Below the pieces are notes generated by a model. The model was given only the letters and a program-made list of their open reading frames with translations, was not told the origin of the DNA and did not search any database. A stretch of DNA of 64,000 nt from Branchiostoma floridae (Eukaryota > Chordata > Leptocardii > Amphioxiformes > Branchiostomatidae): contig NC_049997.1 of the NCBI RefSeq assembly GCF_000003815.2, positions 12,460,228 to 12,524,227 of the forward strand. The letters run 5' to 3'. Below are positions 10,776 through 21,753 of this stretch, piece after piece. Each line of letters starts with the position of its first letter. Positions within the stretch are counted from its first letter, which is position 1. The position numbers and the translations under genes are program-made.

Positions 10776-13617
10776 ATGAAAATTGTTTATACAAACATTG
10801 ACTGTATCACAAACAAAAAACATGAATATCTTGCCATTATTGAGGAAACTCAGCCAGATGTTATTGTCACTACAGAAACTAATCCGAAAAACTCCAGGTA
10901 CAAAATGACAAAAACAGACCTACAATTCCCGGGATACGACCTGTTCACGAATGCAGAAAAGGAAGGTGTACGGGGAATAGCTATACATACTAAAGAGGAA
11001 CTCAATTCTATGGAAGCGGAAATGCCAATCCTGCAATTAGAACATGTCTCAGAGGCGGTACCCGTGGAAATTAGACTAAACAACAATGACAGACTACTAG
11101 TAATGGGAATTTACAGAAGCCCTAACTCCTCAACAGACAACAACGAGAAGATAAACAGCTTGATACGCAGTATCAAGGGCTATTCTCATGTCCTTGTAGT
11201 AGTCAAACGGGGACGGAGCAGTGAATTCACCAGACAGTGACGCCGGAAACTTCTTAGAGGCAATAAGAGATGTGTACCTCTTTCAACATGTAGACTTTGC
11301 AACAAGACACCAGGCTAACCAGAACAGCAATGTGTTAGACCTGATACTTACAAACGAGATGCATATGATAGATACGGTCACTTCGAGGCCACCTGTTGGG
11401 AAAAGCGACCACATCATGCTGGAATGGTCATACAGATGCTATGTGGAAAGGAGTCAAAACGGCAGGGAATTCCGCTTGTACCACAAGGGGCACTATGATG
11501 ACATGAGAGAAGATTTGGAAAAAGACTGGGACACAATGTTAGAAGATTTAGATACAAACGAGTGTTGGGAAGTATTGTCAGAAACAGTAAGGAAATCTTC
11601 AGACAAAAACATACCCAAAGTTAATGCAACACAGAGAAGAAGAAGACTTTCATGGAAAGACAAAGAGACAACAAACAAACTAAACAAAAAACAAAAAGCC
11701 TGGAAGAGATACATCCACACAAGAAGTCATGATGACTATGTTAAATATACATAACTGCGTAACCAAGCACGGTGGGCAGCAAGAAAAGCGGTCAAGAAAC
11801 ATGAAAAGGAGATCGCCAGAAATATTAAAGGGAATACAAAGCTATTTTGGAAATACGTAAATAAAAAGTCAAAAACAAGACATAACATCCCAGACCTGAT
11901 GGATGGAGATGAGAAAGCAAGAACTGATGTGGAAAAAGCAGAAATACTAAACAAATTCTTCGTTAGTACTTTTACTAAAGAAGACACGAGATGTATACCA
12001 CAACCTGAAGAGTCAACATACAAACAGGAGTTGAAAGGCATTGAACTAAATATCGAAGATATTCAAAAACGCCTAGAGAACCTCAACCCCAACAAGTCCA
12101 TGGGACCAGACCAAATTCACCCCAGAGTCTTAAAAGAGCTTGCTGGAACGCTGGCTCCACCTCTGTACATTCTCTTTCAAAAGTCACTGAACGAGGGTGA
12201 GGTGCCAACAGATTGGAAAATTGGAAACATTACTCCACTCTTCAAGAAAGGCTGTAGAAAAACTCCAGGCAACTACAGACCCGTGTGTCTAACTTCCGTG
12301 GTTGGCAAAGTTCTAGAGGGCATAATTAGGGATGAGATTATAAAACACATGAGAAGGAATGAACTTTTTACACGACACCAGCATGGGTTCCTCCCTGGAA
12401 GATCCACAGTAACTCAAATCTTGGAATGTTTGGAAAGCTGGACGACCTGGCTAGACCAAGGTATACCTGTGGATGTAATCTACATGGATTTCCGCAAGGC
12501 CTTCGACTCAGTTCCCATTCAAAGGCTTTTGAGGAAAGTAGAAAGTTATGGGATCAAGGGGAGCCTTCTCAAATGGATAGCCTCGTTCCTTGAAAATAGA
12601 AAACAAAGGGTGTGTGTCAACGATAGTCACTCACGGTGGTCGGAGGTACACAGTGGAGTCCCGCAAGGGAGTGTTCTCGGACCAGTGTTATTCACAATAT
12701 TCGTGAATGATATGCCTAATGCAGTTACATGTCACTTAAAATTGTTTGCGGACGACACAAAAATCTACCGAACAGTACCAAACATACGTGACTGCGAAGC
12801 ACTACAACAAGACCTGGACAGTCTGCAGTTATGGGCTTCAAGGTGGCAACTCCAATTTCACCCAGATAAATGCACCGTAATCAGAATTGGCGGGGGACAC
12901 CCAGATTTCTCATACAAAATGAAAGACAAAGCAAATCCCTTGCCTCTGTCTCTAGAATTCGCGGAGGAAGAGAAAGACCTCGGAATTATTGTAGACAAGG
13001 ACCTGGGTTTTAACAAACACATCCTTACCATAACAAAGAAGGCAAATCAGATTATGGGACTGGTATGGAGAACATTTGAGTTTATGGACAAATGTATGTT
13101 TTTAACCCTGTACAAGTCTATCATCCGTCCTCATCTAGAGTATGGAGCAAGTGTATGGTCTCCTCACCTATGGTCACTGGCAATCGAAATTGAGAAAGTG
13201 CAAAAAAGGGCAACCAAAAGAGTACCGGGTCTGGCGGATCTACCCTACCCAGAGAGGCTTAGGAGTCTTCACCTCCCCACATTGGTATATAGAAGACTAA
13301 GAGGCGACTTAATAAACACCTTCAAATACACGAAAGGACTATACGATACTCCATGTTTAGTCCACTTGTCTGTAGAAACAAGAACAAGAGGTCATCAGTT
13401 GAAACTAAAAAGATCCTTGGCGAAAACAAATACACGGCTATACTCCTATACAAATCGGATTGTCAGCTGGTGGAACAATCTCCCAGAGGAAGTAGTGATG
13501 GCACCAACTGTGAATGGTTTTAAAGCAAGATTCGACAAACATATGAAAGACCATCCTGTCGTATACAACCACAGGGCACTTGACCATCCCTTACGTCCGA
13601 AAATGACAGTATCCTGA
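10776..13617 (+). pseudogene. Broken LINE ORF2 (29-bp deletion and nonsense codon)
   Basis: The reading begins at ATG 10776 and matches the intact ORF2 on the minus strand. Near 11202 a 29-bp segment is missing relative to that copy; it includes the endonuclease GDFNYP motif. The frame shifts and ends at about 11240. The original frame is open again from 11221, then is cut by TAA at about 11752-11754, where the other copy has a lysine codon. From 11755 to 13617 the reverse transcriptase part is open, including FADD. Apart from these two lesions, only scattered substitutions separate the copies. Confidence 0.9.
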
Positions 13618-13695
13618 GTATTCCGAATTGAAGAGCAGGCCAAACTGGAGTGGATACTCCTACCGGACTGAAAAACTCTACTCTACTCTACTCTA

Positions 13696-13785
13696 CTGTA
13701 CATAGCATTTGTCCTCTCCGTCACAACCAGTGGAAGACTAGCTCTTCAGTGAGCTTAAACTGGATTGAGATCACTTTCCTTTTTT
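13696..13785. repeat. Sequence shared with 18434-18515
   Basis: Immediately after the LINE tail, about 85 bp (containing CCAGTGGAAGACTAGCTCTT and GAGATCACTTTCC) recur at 18434-18515 in the same orientation with several substitutions and a small indel. It may be the end of another dispersed repeat. It is not explained by the LINE or hAT elements. Confidence 0.55.
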
Positions 13786-13811
13786 AGGACATTGTAGTTT
13801 TGGGTCCACAG

Positions 13812-14129
13812 CAGGGTTGTAGCCGGGGTTGACCCAGCTGGGGACGGAAAAAAATTTTGCCCATTCCGTCCTCTGTGATGGACAAAAATAGATATGTAAA
13901 TATATAATAAAACTGTCTCCCTTGTGTAATTTTTCACCAAAACAGATGCCTTTAAACAGCTTAGTCTAACAGCAAAATTGATATGCAGGAAATAGTGTTT
14001 CAGAAGTGCCAGATTTAAAAACTTTCCCAGGAGTATGCTCCTAGATCCCCCTAGGAGTTGTGCCTTCGGCGCTCGATATGATTCAAAATCAAGGGGATGG
14101 AAAATGATTGCAGGCTGGCAACAACCCTG
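13812..14129. mobile_element. hAT-type MITE, 318 bp, 8-bp target duplication
   Basis: The ends are CAGGGTTGTAGCCGG at the left and CTGGCAACAACCCTG at the right, imperfectly inverted. GTCCACAG flanks both sides (13804-13811 and 14130-14137). Near the left end it carries the GGGGACGG motif, and near the right end a GGCGCTCGAT motif that is also found inverted in the larger neighbour. No transposase is present. Confidence 0.85.
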
Positions 14130-14318
14130 GTCCACAGTAACGTTACCCTGTGCTGGCCTCACTGCCAATGTTTGTGGTCTCTCACCACATGTATAGTACG
14201 TACCTGGCAGTCTGACTCATNNNNNNNNNNNNNNNNNNNNNNNNNNNNNNNNNNNNNNNNNNNNNNNNNNNNNNNNNNNNNTTGAATATAATTAATTAAG
14301 ACATTAAGTACCTGTGAG

Positions 14319-16222
14319 CAGGGTTGTAGCCAGCCCGAAATCATTTTCCGTCCCCCCACTTTTGACTGAAAATCCTATCGAGCGCCGTAGGCGTTCCTAG
14401 GGGGGTCCAGGGGACCCTCTGCTAGGGGGGTCCAGGGGACCCTCTGAAACGCTATTTCCAGCATTTTGAGCTGTTAATACATCTATTTTGGTAAAAGAAA
14501 TTACACGAGGGTTTTACGCTGGATTTTATTTAGGAAAGGGGCCGATGCTACCGGAAAATTTTGAAATCTAGACCCTCTGAAACGCTATTTCCAGCATTTT
14601 GAGCTGTTAATACATCTGTTTTGGTAAAAGAAATTACACGAGGGTTTTACGCTGGATTTTATTTAGGAAAGGGGCCGATGCTACCGCCACCGCAGTGATC
14701 GCACAGATTGCTGGTATGAGGGTAAGATTGTAAGCGTGTTACACAGCTGCACTTCTATATTGTATAGAATTTACACAGAAAAGAAACAGCACGTTTAGTA
14801 CAACAAAAATTTATTACGTATCTACGTCCTACGAGAAATATAGCACAATAGCACATACAAGGGATAACGGCGCCCTCACATCGGCGAGAATAAAACATTG
14901 TCAACAACGGCCGTTTGCGTCTTACTTAGTTAAGTCGTATCAAAGTTCACGTCGATTCCTACCGTCGCCGATGAGAGAAACCGTCGATTAACACAACACA
15001 CTTCATCTGTCAGTTCATCTTAACGAGGTAAGTAGCATTTTAACACTTTACAAAGATTGGAAACATAGACGGCGAGTCGGCGAGCATGTACAACGAATCA
15101 CTTGAAAGAATCGCCCACGGTTTGATCCGGCGCGGTCCTATTATAGCGGGGTGGGATCCCTCCCCGGAACAGCCAGATTTTCCCGGGAATCTCCTTATAT
15201 GGGGAGCGGGGTTGATCACATAGGCTCTTACTATTAGTTGCGTCATTTCTTTTTCAGCGCGGAAAATAAAATCAATTCTCTCTGACACATTTCTAGAGCA
15301 AGGGCGGGTCGCGTTCCCAAATTTCCTGTTCTAAATTTGAAGCTCTTTGGTTCGGCAAGGTAAAGTACAAGCCACCGTATTAAAGTTTGTATGTAAAACC
15401 CGGGCATTTCCTTTCGGGGCCGGGGCAAGCCTCGTCATGTGGCCCCGCCCACCATGAGACCGTCGGCTTCCTTGTTGCAAAGGCAGTGCACCTTTTCGCC
15501 GACTTCATCAAAGGCCGCGGCTGTTGGTTAGAGTTTCAAACAGTCGTGTGACAGTTGACAGCGAACTTCGTATGCTACGTGATAATTCCTTGCACTTTCC
15601 CACAGCGGTGCTTCTACAAAATATTTATCAGACTGTAACCCACATGTTTTATAGAATAGAATCTGACGCGGAACAATGGTTTCGCCGGGTATTTTTCTTG
15701 AAACATGTCCGCTGGAATATCGTCTGACAGCAAAGCGGCAACTTAGGGATGTAAGACCGTCAACAACAGTCGCACGGCACGGCGGCTAACGGCGCATCGA
15801 AGATACTAGCGCTATAAATAAGCGCTTCAACTTCGGATGGCAAACCGGACAATAGTTAACGTTACTGTTGAGCTGAGTAAAGTTTGTTGATTACGAGTTT
15901 TTAGTTGACTTTGACGCTTTGACTTGAAATATTGTTATGTCAAACTGAAAAGAAGTTAAGTGACTGCTACTATTATCGTAGATATGGCCCTAAAAACCTG
16001 ATAAAATAAGCCTTCTGAATAGCCTGAAATGCGGACCCCTGCCCCGGCGCTGTGAAAAAATCCTTTTAATTTTTGGAGATCTTTGCACGATTTTTAGTTT
16101 TTGTTGTCTCTTTACATATCGATTTTCTCCGTCACAGAGGACGGAATGGGCAAAATATTTTTCCGTCCCCAGCTGCAAAATTCCGTCAAAGGACGGAAGG
16201 ACGGGCGCTGGCTACAACCCTG
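14319..16222. mobile_element. hAT-type element, 1.9 kb, 8-bp target duplication
   Basis: The left end CAGGGTTGTAGCCAGC and right end GCTGGCTACAACCCTG are perfect complements. CCTGTGAG flanks both sides (14311-14318 and 16223-16230). The interior has a direct duplication of about 133 bp (units starting near 14441 and 14574), a C-rich CCTAGGGGGGTCC motif repeated near 14400, and GC-rich sequence at 15000-15500. No open frame resembles a hAT transposase, so it is non-autonomous. Subterminal CCGTCC/GGACGG motifs link it to the two smaller hAT elements. Confidence 0.88.
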
Positions 16223-16410
16223 CCTGTGAGGCTTTGACACTGTATAATGCTCAAATGTCAATCCCAAATTTGATTGGCGCAGACCTAGACACCTCATTCT
16301 GGATAACACTTGGCTACAGACATGACCGGTGGACATGATGCATGATAAAACGGGACAAGATAGAAAGCCTGATCAGCAAAGCCCCAAATACGTCAAAAAC
16401 AAGCCGGCAC

Positions 16411-16460
16411 CTAGCTCCAAAAGGAACGGTATATTAATATACCGTTCCTTTTGGAGCTAG
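16411..16460. repeat. 50-bp perfect palindrome
   Basis: Two 25-bp arms, beginning CTAGCTCCAAAAGGAACGG, meet without a spacer at TATTAATA. The flanks (CGGCAC and CCAGCACC) extend the symmetry imperfectly. It lies between the hAT element and the hairpin-array element, and may be a tiny foldback element. Confidence 0.8.
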
Positions 16461-16565
16461 CCAGCACCGAACCTCTGCTTTATAATATAGAGAATACCCT
16501 GCTACAAATCTATGTTGAGATTCTTAATGTAACATAAGAAATGCAAGTCTACGAAAACCTCGCCT

Positions 16566-17087
16566 TCCGCACTGGTGTTCCAGTGCTGAATCAATTGTCT
16601 GAACGGCCTCAGCACTGGTTTTCCAGTGCTGAAATTCTTTCAGCACTCGTTTTCCAGTGCTGATCGGCCTTGTTCGAGTGCTGAAACTCCCTTGAAGCAC
16701 TGGTTTTCCAGTGCTGAATTTCTTTTAGCACTCGTTTTCCAGTGCTGAACTTCTGTCAGCACTCGTTTTCCAGTGCTGAACTGCCGACAGCACTCGGTCA
16801 CCAGTGCTGAAATCCGGGGATATCGGGGCCGGGTCAGGTCAAAGGTCATTCAGCACTGGTTACCCAGTGCTGAAACTGCCGTCAGCACTGGAACCGAGTG
16901 CTGATATACAAAAACCTCGCCTTCCGCACTGGATTTACCAGTGCTCGGGGACACTTCAGCACTGGAAAACCAGTGCTATGAAATCTTCAGCACTGGAAAA
17001 CGAGTACTGACGTCTTTTAAGGACTGGAACGATGTGCGAACCAGTGCTTACGTCCTAATCCAGCACTGGAATCTCCCAGTGCTGAGA
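16566..17087. repeat. Array of short hairpin motifs, left block
   Basis: Units of about 22 bp have the form GCACT(G/C)G, 3-6 variable bases, CCAGTGCTGA, separated by spacers of roughly 5-30 bp. The TTTT-centred form dominates the left part and the AAAA-centred form the right part, as if the array changes orientation near 16880. Spacers are not conserved in length, and the repeats are self-complementary. Confidence 0.85.
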
Positions 17088-17681
17088 GTCTAAGGTACAA
17101 GACGTAAATTCGAAGGAAAGATAAGTTATTTCGTGCAAAGAAAATTGTAGTTGTGCTATCCATTCGTTATGTAATTGAATATATGTATACTGTATAAGGG
17201 ATATATATCATTTATAAAATGAATGAATGAATGAAGACCTTTATTGCACATTTTTTTTATAAAGTACTGATAGCGGTACTAGTAAAAGGACGCAAATTTG
17301 ATTGAAGTTACTTCGTGCAAAGAAAACTTCGTGTAAAGTTGTGTATTTTATTCGTTGTACATGTGTAATTGAAAGGTAGATATATGTATATGTGTAAGAG
17401 GTGTTTAAAGGGATAGCTATCATTATAACAATAAGCAACTTTATTGTGTGATTGTGANNNNNNNNNNNNNNNNNNNNNNNNNNNNNNNNNNNNNNNNNNN
17501 NNNNNNNNNNNNNNNNNNNNNNNNNNNNNNNNNNNNNNNNNNNNNNNNNNNNNNNNNGTGAGGCAGTTTGCCATGGGTGACGTTTATGATCCAGCAATGT
17601 CTTAAGTTTTAGTAGTAGAGCAACGGACGTATCGTAATTCCAAATTACAGTTACAGTTATATCTCAGAGTCTCAAGGTCTG

Positions 17682-17842
17682 TCAGCACTCTGTATCCAGT
17701 GCTGAATGTTCGTCAGCACTCTTTTTCCAGTTCTGAACATTCGTCAGCAAGGGAAGTCCAGTCGTCAGCATTCGTCAGCCATTGCTGACCAGTATTCAGC
17801 ACTGGAAATCCCATCTTCAGCACTGGGTTCCAGTGCTGAAAA
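17682..17842. repeat. Array of short hairpin motifs, right block
   Basis: These are more degenerate copies of the CAGCACT..CCAGTGCTG motif, ending just inside the right terminal inverted repeat. Some units have lost one arm (for example near 17750-17790). It is the same motif as the left block of the element. Confidence 0.75.
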
Positions 17843-17869
17843 AGGAGGGAGAGGTTTTCGTAGTTTTGC

Positions 17870-18549
17870 ATAAGAAATACAGACACTGGAGCTCAGTTAT
17901 GTTGATTTTACTTCAAATATGATAATTCGTTGACGTTCTATCGCAAGAACTTGGTCTTCAACTTCAAAAGTTTTGAATTATGAAAATTTATGCGAGTCAA
18001 TATGGCGGAATGTCCCGCTTGCAACATCAAATCACTTCTTCCTACCACACAGCTTGGTATATAGGCATCTACACTTGAGCTAGGGATAGAAAAATACTTC
18101 AGAATGTCTCACCCACCTAGACTGACGATGCCTGGGCTACTAAGTTCGCTAGTTTCCTTGGTTTCCTGGCAAACAGTAGAGTTGCACTTTTTCGCGGGGC
18201 ATGCAAGTGACCTCTTCACCCCAGGTGAGACGGTCGATTGACCAATCAGCGCCGAGAAAGACACAGCTGTTGTGATNNNNNNNNNNNNNNNNNNNNNNNN
18301 NNNNNNNNNNNNNNNNNNNNNNNNNNNNNNNNNNNNNNNNNNNNNNNNNNNNNNNNNNNNNNNNNNNNNNNNNNNNTCATTTTGCTTGCGAAAGAGCTAG
18401 GGGAATTTCCCTGGTGCAATGAACCTGTAAATACTGTACATAGCGTCTGTCACGACCAGTGGAAGACTAGCTCTTCAGTGAGCTAAAACTGGACCGAGAT
18501 CACTTTCCTTTTTCCTTTCCTTTTCATTCGAACTCCTTTTGTAACTGAC
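17870..18549. other. Non-coding stretch with gap between hairpin element and CCT2 exon
   Basis: This holds unique sequence, a gap at 18277-18376 and a copy of the sequence seen at 13696-13785 (here 18434-18515). Exons for the C-terminal half of CCT2 should lie downstream of 18550 on the minus strand, but none are recognisable here. Confidence 0.5.
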
Positions 18550-21500
18550 CTGTTGATGAAGACATTGATGTTGTGCTTGAGGATCCTCCCAACTTTCTCC
18601 TTCATCTTCTCCTTCTCCGCCAGCTCCAGTTCTGCAACCTTAGCCACCGAGTCCACACGCACTCGAGACCCAAACACCTACAAACAGATGATACAAAATA
18701 AAATAAACAAACAAACAAGTAATACAGAAGATCATAGCCTGATTAAATCTTGCTTATAGCAGCCCGGCGAACATCCGCTGGCCACCCTCTGTGGGGAGGG
18801 GCCAGTTACAGCTCTGGACAGCAGACTATGTGTTACACAGACAAGAAGATCAGTTTTTTGAAGAAGCTCACCACGAACTGGAAAAGTGGGGAGATGTGAA
18901 GAGAGACTGATGGGAATCCAGACCACTGCAACAGCAGAACTCAGTCTGGCAACTGAGACTTAAATGCAAGAGTCATAACTTTTTGGTATTTTCAGTCTTG
19001 ATTTGTATTGCATTTCCACATTTTTTTCCAAACTTACATGTTCGTCACAAGTAGGCTTTTTATATTAATTGTCATTTGCACCATGTTGGATAACGTTGTA
19101 CATGTATGTTTGATACAAACACCAACTTGGTTCTGCTGATTCAAATAATCATTACAACAGTGATGAAAGATCCATAAACCATATTGGGTAGACAACACAT
19201 GACTATCTTAACAGACATACAAAACAGAAGTGATACTCTTTTAAACATTGATAAAACAATTATCTACTACATGCAAGAAAACAGATGTATAACCTTGATC
19301 TTGTCAGCATCCATGGAAGTGTTACCGATGAGGATGCGGGCATTCTCCACCCGCTTGGGCTGGTTCACGCCTGGCTTCTTCTGCAACAGGAACCCTGGAG
19401 GGATAAAAACATCACAAGAACTTGTAAATTAATTTGTTTTTGCAGAGAATGCAATCTATTCAGGCTCAGGCTTTTAGCCAGGAATGCCCATGGACCCCAC
19501 TACAATACTTGCGCTTGTATCACTTGCCGTGACTTGCCAAGAAAATTGCACTTCATACAATAAATTCCTAGCTAAAAGCCTGTTCCTTGTATACCAATAT
19601 CTACCCAATCAACCTGGCTTGATTGGGCAAGTACAAGGCTTAAATGCTCTTGCCCAATCAGCACTTTCCCTTGCCTCAGGCAATCAGGCCAATGGACATG
19701 TCTAACTCCTGGACTTTTANNNNNNNNNNNNNNNNNNNNNNNNNNNNNNNNNNNNNNNNNNNNNNNNNNNNNNNNNNNNNNNNNNNNNNNNNNNNNNNNN
19801 NNNNNNNNNNNNNNNNNNNNNNNNNNNNNNNNNNNNNNNNNNNNNNNNNNNNNNNNNNNNNNNNNNNNNNNNNNNNNNNNNNNNNNNNNNNNNNNNNNTT
19901 CACACTACCAGGCTGGGCTGAACTCAACCCTGTAGGAGTGATTACAGTAAGGCACGGGTGTGCAGGAAGGGATGGTTTGGTGTTGGCAAAATTGAACTTG
20001 ACCTTCGTCTTCCCAACCCCTATCCACATACCAAATATCATTACAATCCATCCAGAGGTTCTTAAGTTATGCTGACCACAAATATCAAGAAACACAGACA
20101 GTCAGACAGACACACAAACAGAGACACACCAAAAACAATCATCTCCAGGCAGATCTACCGGTGGCATAAGAGAGTATCAAAGCTGGCCAAGGAGTATAAC
20201 CAGTCAAAGGGAGTCAGCTGGCCAATGGCCGGCTATACTTCTTGGCCAGCTTTGATACTATCTTATGCCACAGATAAATTTGCCTGGAGATTACAAAAAC
20301 TATACCTCAATTTTTCTTGGAGGTAAGAAACATTTTAACTTACCTTCATCCAGGTAGGAGTCGACCAGTCCACCACCGGGGATCTTAATGATCTTTATAG
20401 CGTCAAGAGATGTGGAACCCTGTACACAAGACAAAGCAAATGTCATCAAAGATACATGTACACCTGTAAGGCCTAGGACTAGGAAAAAAATGTTTCCTGT
20501 TTCCCAACCTACCCATGAAAAGACTGCCAAACCGAACCTTTCTTTGGGAGGGCAGTGGCGTCATGTAGTTTCCAGTTAGAATTTTTATTGAGCCTTCTTC
20601 CTTTTCAAGTAAAAAAAAAACCTGCTAGGTCTTGTCCTTTCAAATGAAGGATAAATGTATCCGCAAATTTGTAACCCCACGCATGTAACTTTAGTATCTT
20701 GCAGCACCCACATTCAAAGTTAAGTGCATAGCTCCAATTTTAGGTACAGAAATGTGCACATGCACTCAGTATTATGAGCCCTGAAGAACTATTTGATGTG
20801 CACATCTTCATACAACAATTGGCTTAACTTTTCACATAATACTACTACTAATAGAAACAGTATACAGGAGTTTGAAGAAGGTCTGACCTACCTTAAGTCT
20901 AAGTACAGCATCCACTGATAACTTAGAGAAGTGCTCCTTGTACTGAGTCAGGATCTTAGACCCGAGGGTCGTGCGGGCGATGTTCATCAAGTCCTCACGG
21001 AACTTCTCTGGTTCATTCCTACAAATGAACAGAATTATTGAATGAACTTAATTGCTTGACAGTTGTATATGGTACAATGTATGGCAACATTAATGAAGCA
21101 CAACATCACTTGCCTATTCCAAGTACATGTACTATATGTATGATTACAGGTATATGGACGGAATGACAAATTGACACAGTATATGTAAAATGTTCCTATC
21201 TGTTCTAATTGTCTCTCTTTTGCAAAGTGCTACTAATGTAGGTACTAATGTATTAGCTTTAGACCATAGTTCTGCAGTCAAGACATAACAAGACTGAAAA
21301 TGCCTGTGCTTGTCTTTGGCATGGGTGTAATTGGTTTCCATTGATTTTGATTTTTGTTGTTAAAGATTTTTGTTGTTAACTTTGTGATTTTAAGCTGAGA
21401 AAAATACATTTTCATCAGATTTATGTCATGAAGTTCAGACTTTTTTATGGGTGGGATGAAACTTTTACAAGTCCCAACAACTTGTTGAACAAGCAAATTT

Positions 21501-21753
21501 CTGTCCGGCGATAGAGGGACCAGTGCGTCAGGGTCACAGTAAAAGAACACTTCTCAGACTAACCCGTGGTCTATTGAAGCATCTTGTAGCGCTGCCCTAG
21601 CGACGTCCGTAGCTCGGCGATATCCAGCGACGATGGTCTGTGGATGGATCTTCTGGGCGACAAGCTTCTCCGCTTCCTTCAGTAACTCACAGGCAAGCAC
21701 GGTAACAGACGTGGTCCCATCGCCTACCTCATCGTCTTGGACCTTGGAAATTT
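18550..21753 (-). CDS. CCT2: T-complex chaperonin subunit beta (CCT2), five internal exons
   Basis: CCT2 is one of eight subunits of the cytosolic CCT/TRiC ring that folds actin, tubulin and many other proteins using ATP. Minus-strand exons are 21753-21564, 21018-20892, 20419-20344, 19394-19294 and 18677-18550, all with AG/GT borders and compatible phases (2, 0, 1, 0). The first carries the group II chaperonin signature [17 protein letters not shown] (nucleotide-binding GDGTT) and [12 protein letters not shown]. Later exons give [45 protein letters not shown] and [17 protein letters not shown], typical of the beta subunit. Together they cover roughly residues 95-300 of a protein usually about 535 aa. 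The N-terminal exons and the C-terminal half are missing, presumably in gaps or outside the assembled pieces. All exons are intact, so it looks like a functional gene seen in part. Confidence 0.95.
20143..20289. mobile_element. Foldback MITE in a CCT2 intron
   Basis: The two arms (CTCCAGGCA, then GTGGCATAAGAGAGTATCAA and CTGGCCAAG) are mirrored at the right end with a few mismatches and indels. Arms are about 60 bp. The preceding 250 bp contain a run of ACAGACAG/ACACA repeats. No coding content. Confidence 0.7.

Larger units (their letters stand above)
9777..13697 (+). mobile_element. CR1/L2-type LINE copy, inverted partner
   Basis: This is the same element as the one on the left, in opposite orientation and nearly identical across ORF2. 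It runs from the gap edge to CTACT pentamers at about 13675-13697. The two copies are head to head with only a 100-N gap between them. This one retains most of ORF1, but its ORF2 carries a 29-bp deletion and a nonsense change, so it cannot encode a full ORF2 protein. Confidence 0.9.
16543..17869. mobile_element. Inverted-repeat element carrying a hairpin array, 9-bp target duplication
   Basis: The left end starts GCAAGTCTACGAAAACCTC. The right end, in reverse, reads GCAAAACTACGAAAACCTC, so about 17 of 19 bases match. ATAAGAAAT flanks both sides exactly (16534-16542 and 17870-17878). Inside, at least 17 copies of a CAGCACTGG..CCAGTGCTG-type inverted motif lie in two blocks (16566-17087 and 17682-17842). 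Between them is AT-rich sequence containing a diverged direct duplication (17100-17230 and 17280-17440) and a (GAAT)n run. The left-end motif AACCTCGCCTTCCGCACTGG recurs internally near 16915, suggesting nesting. No transposase is visible, and a 100-N gap interrupts it. A 9-bp duplication fits Mutator-like elements, but the superfamily is not proven. Confidence 0.75.

Noticed and set aside
16566-17842. Regular short repeats with spacers, superficially like a CRISPR array
   Set aside because: The repeats are self-complementary hairpins of variable sequence, spacers differ in length, no cas-like genes are present and the context is an animal genome. It is inside a transposon-like element.
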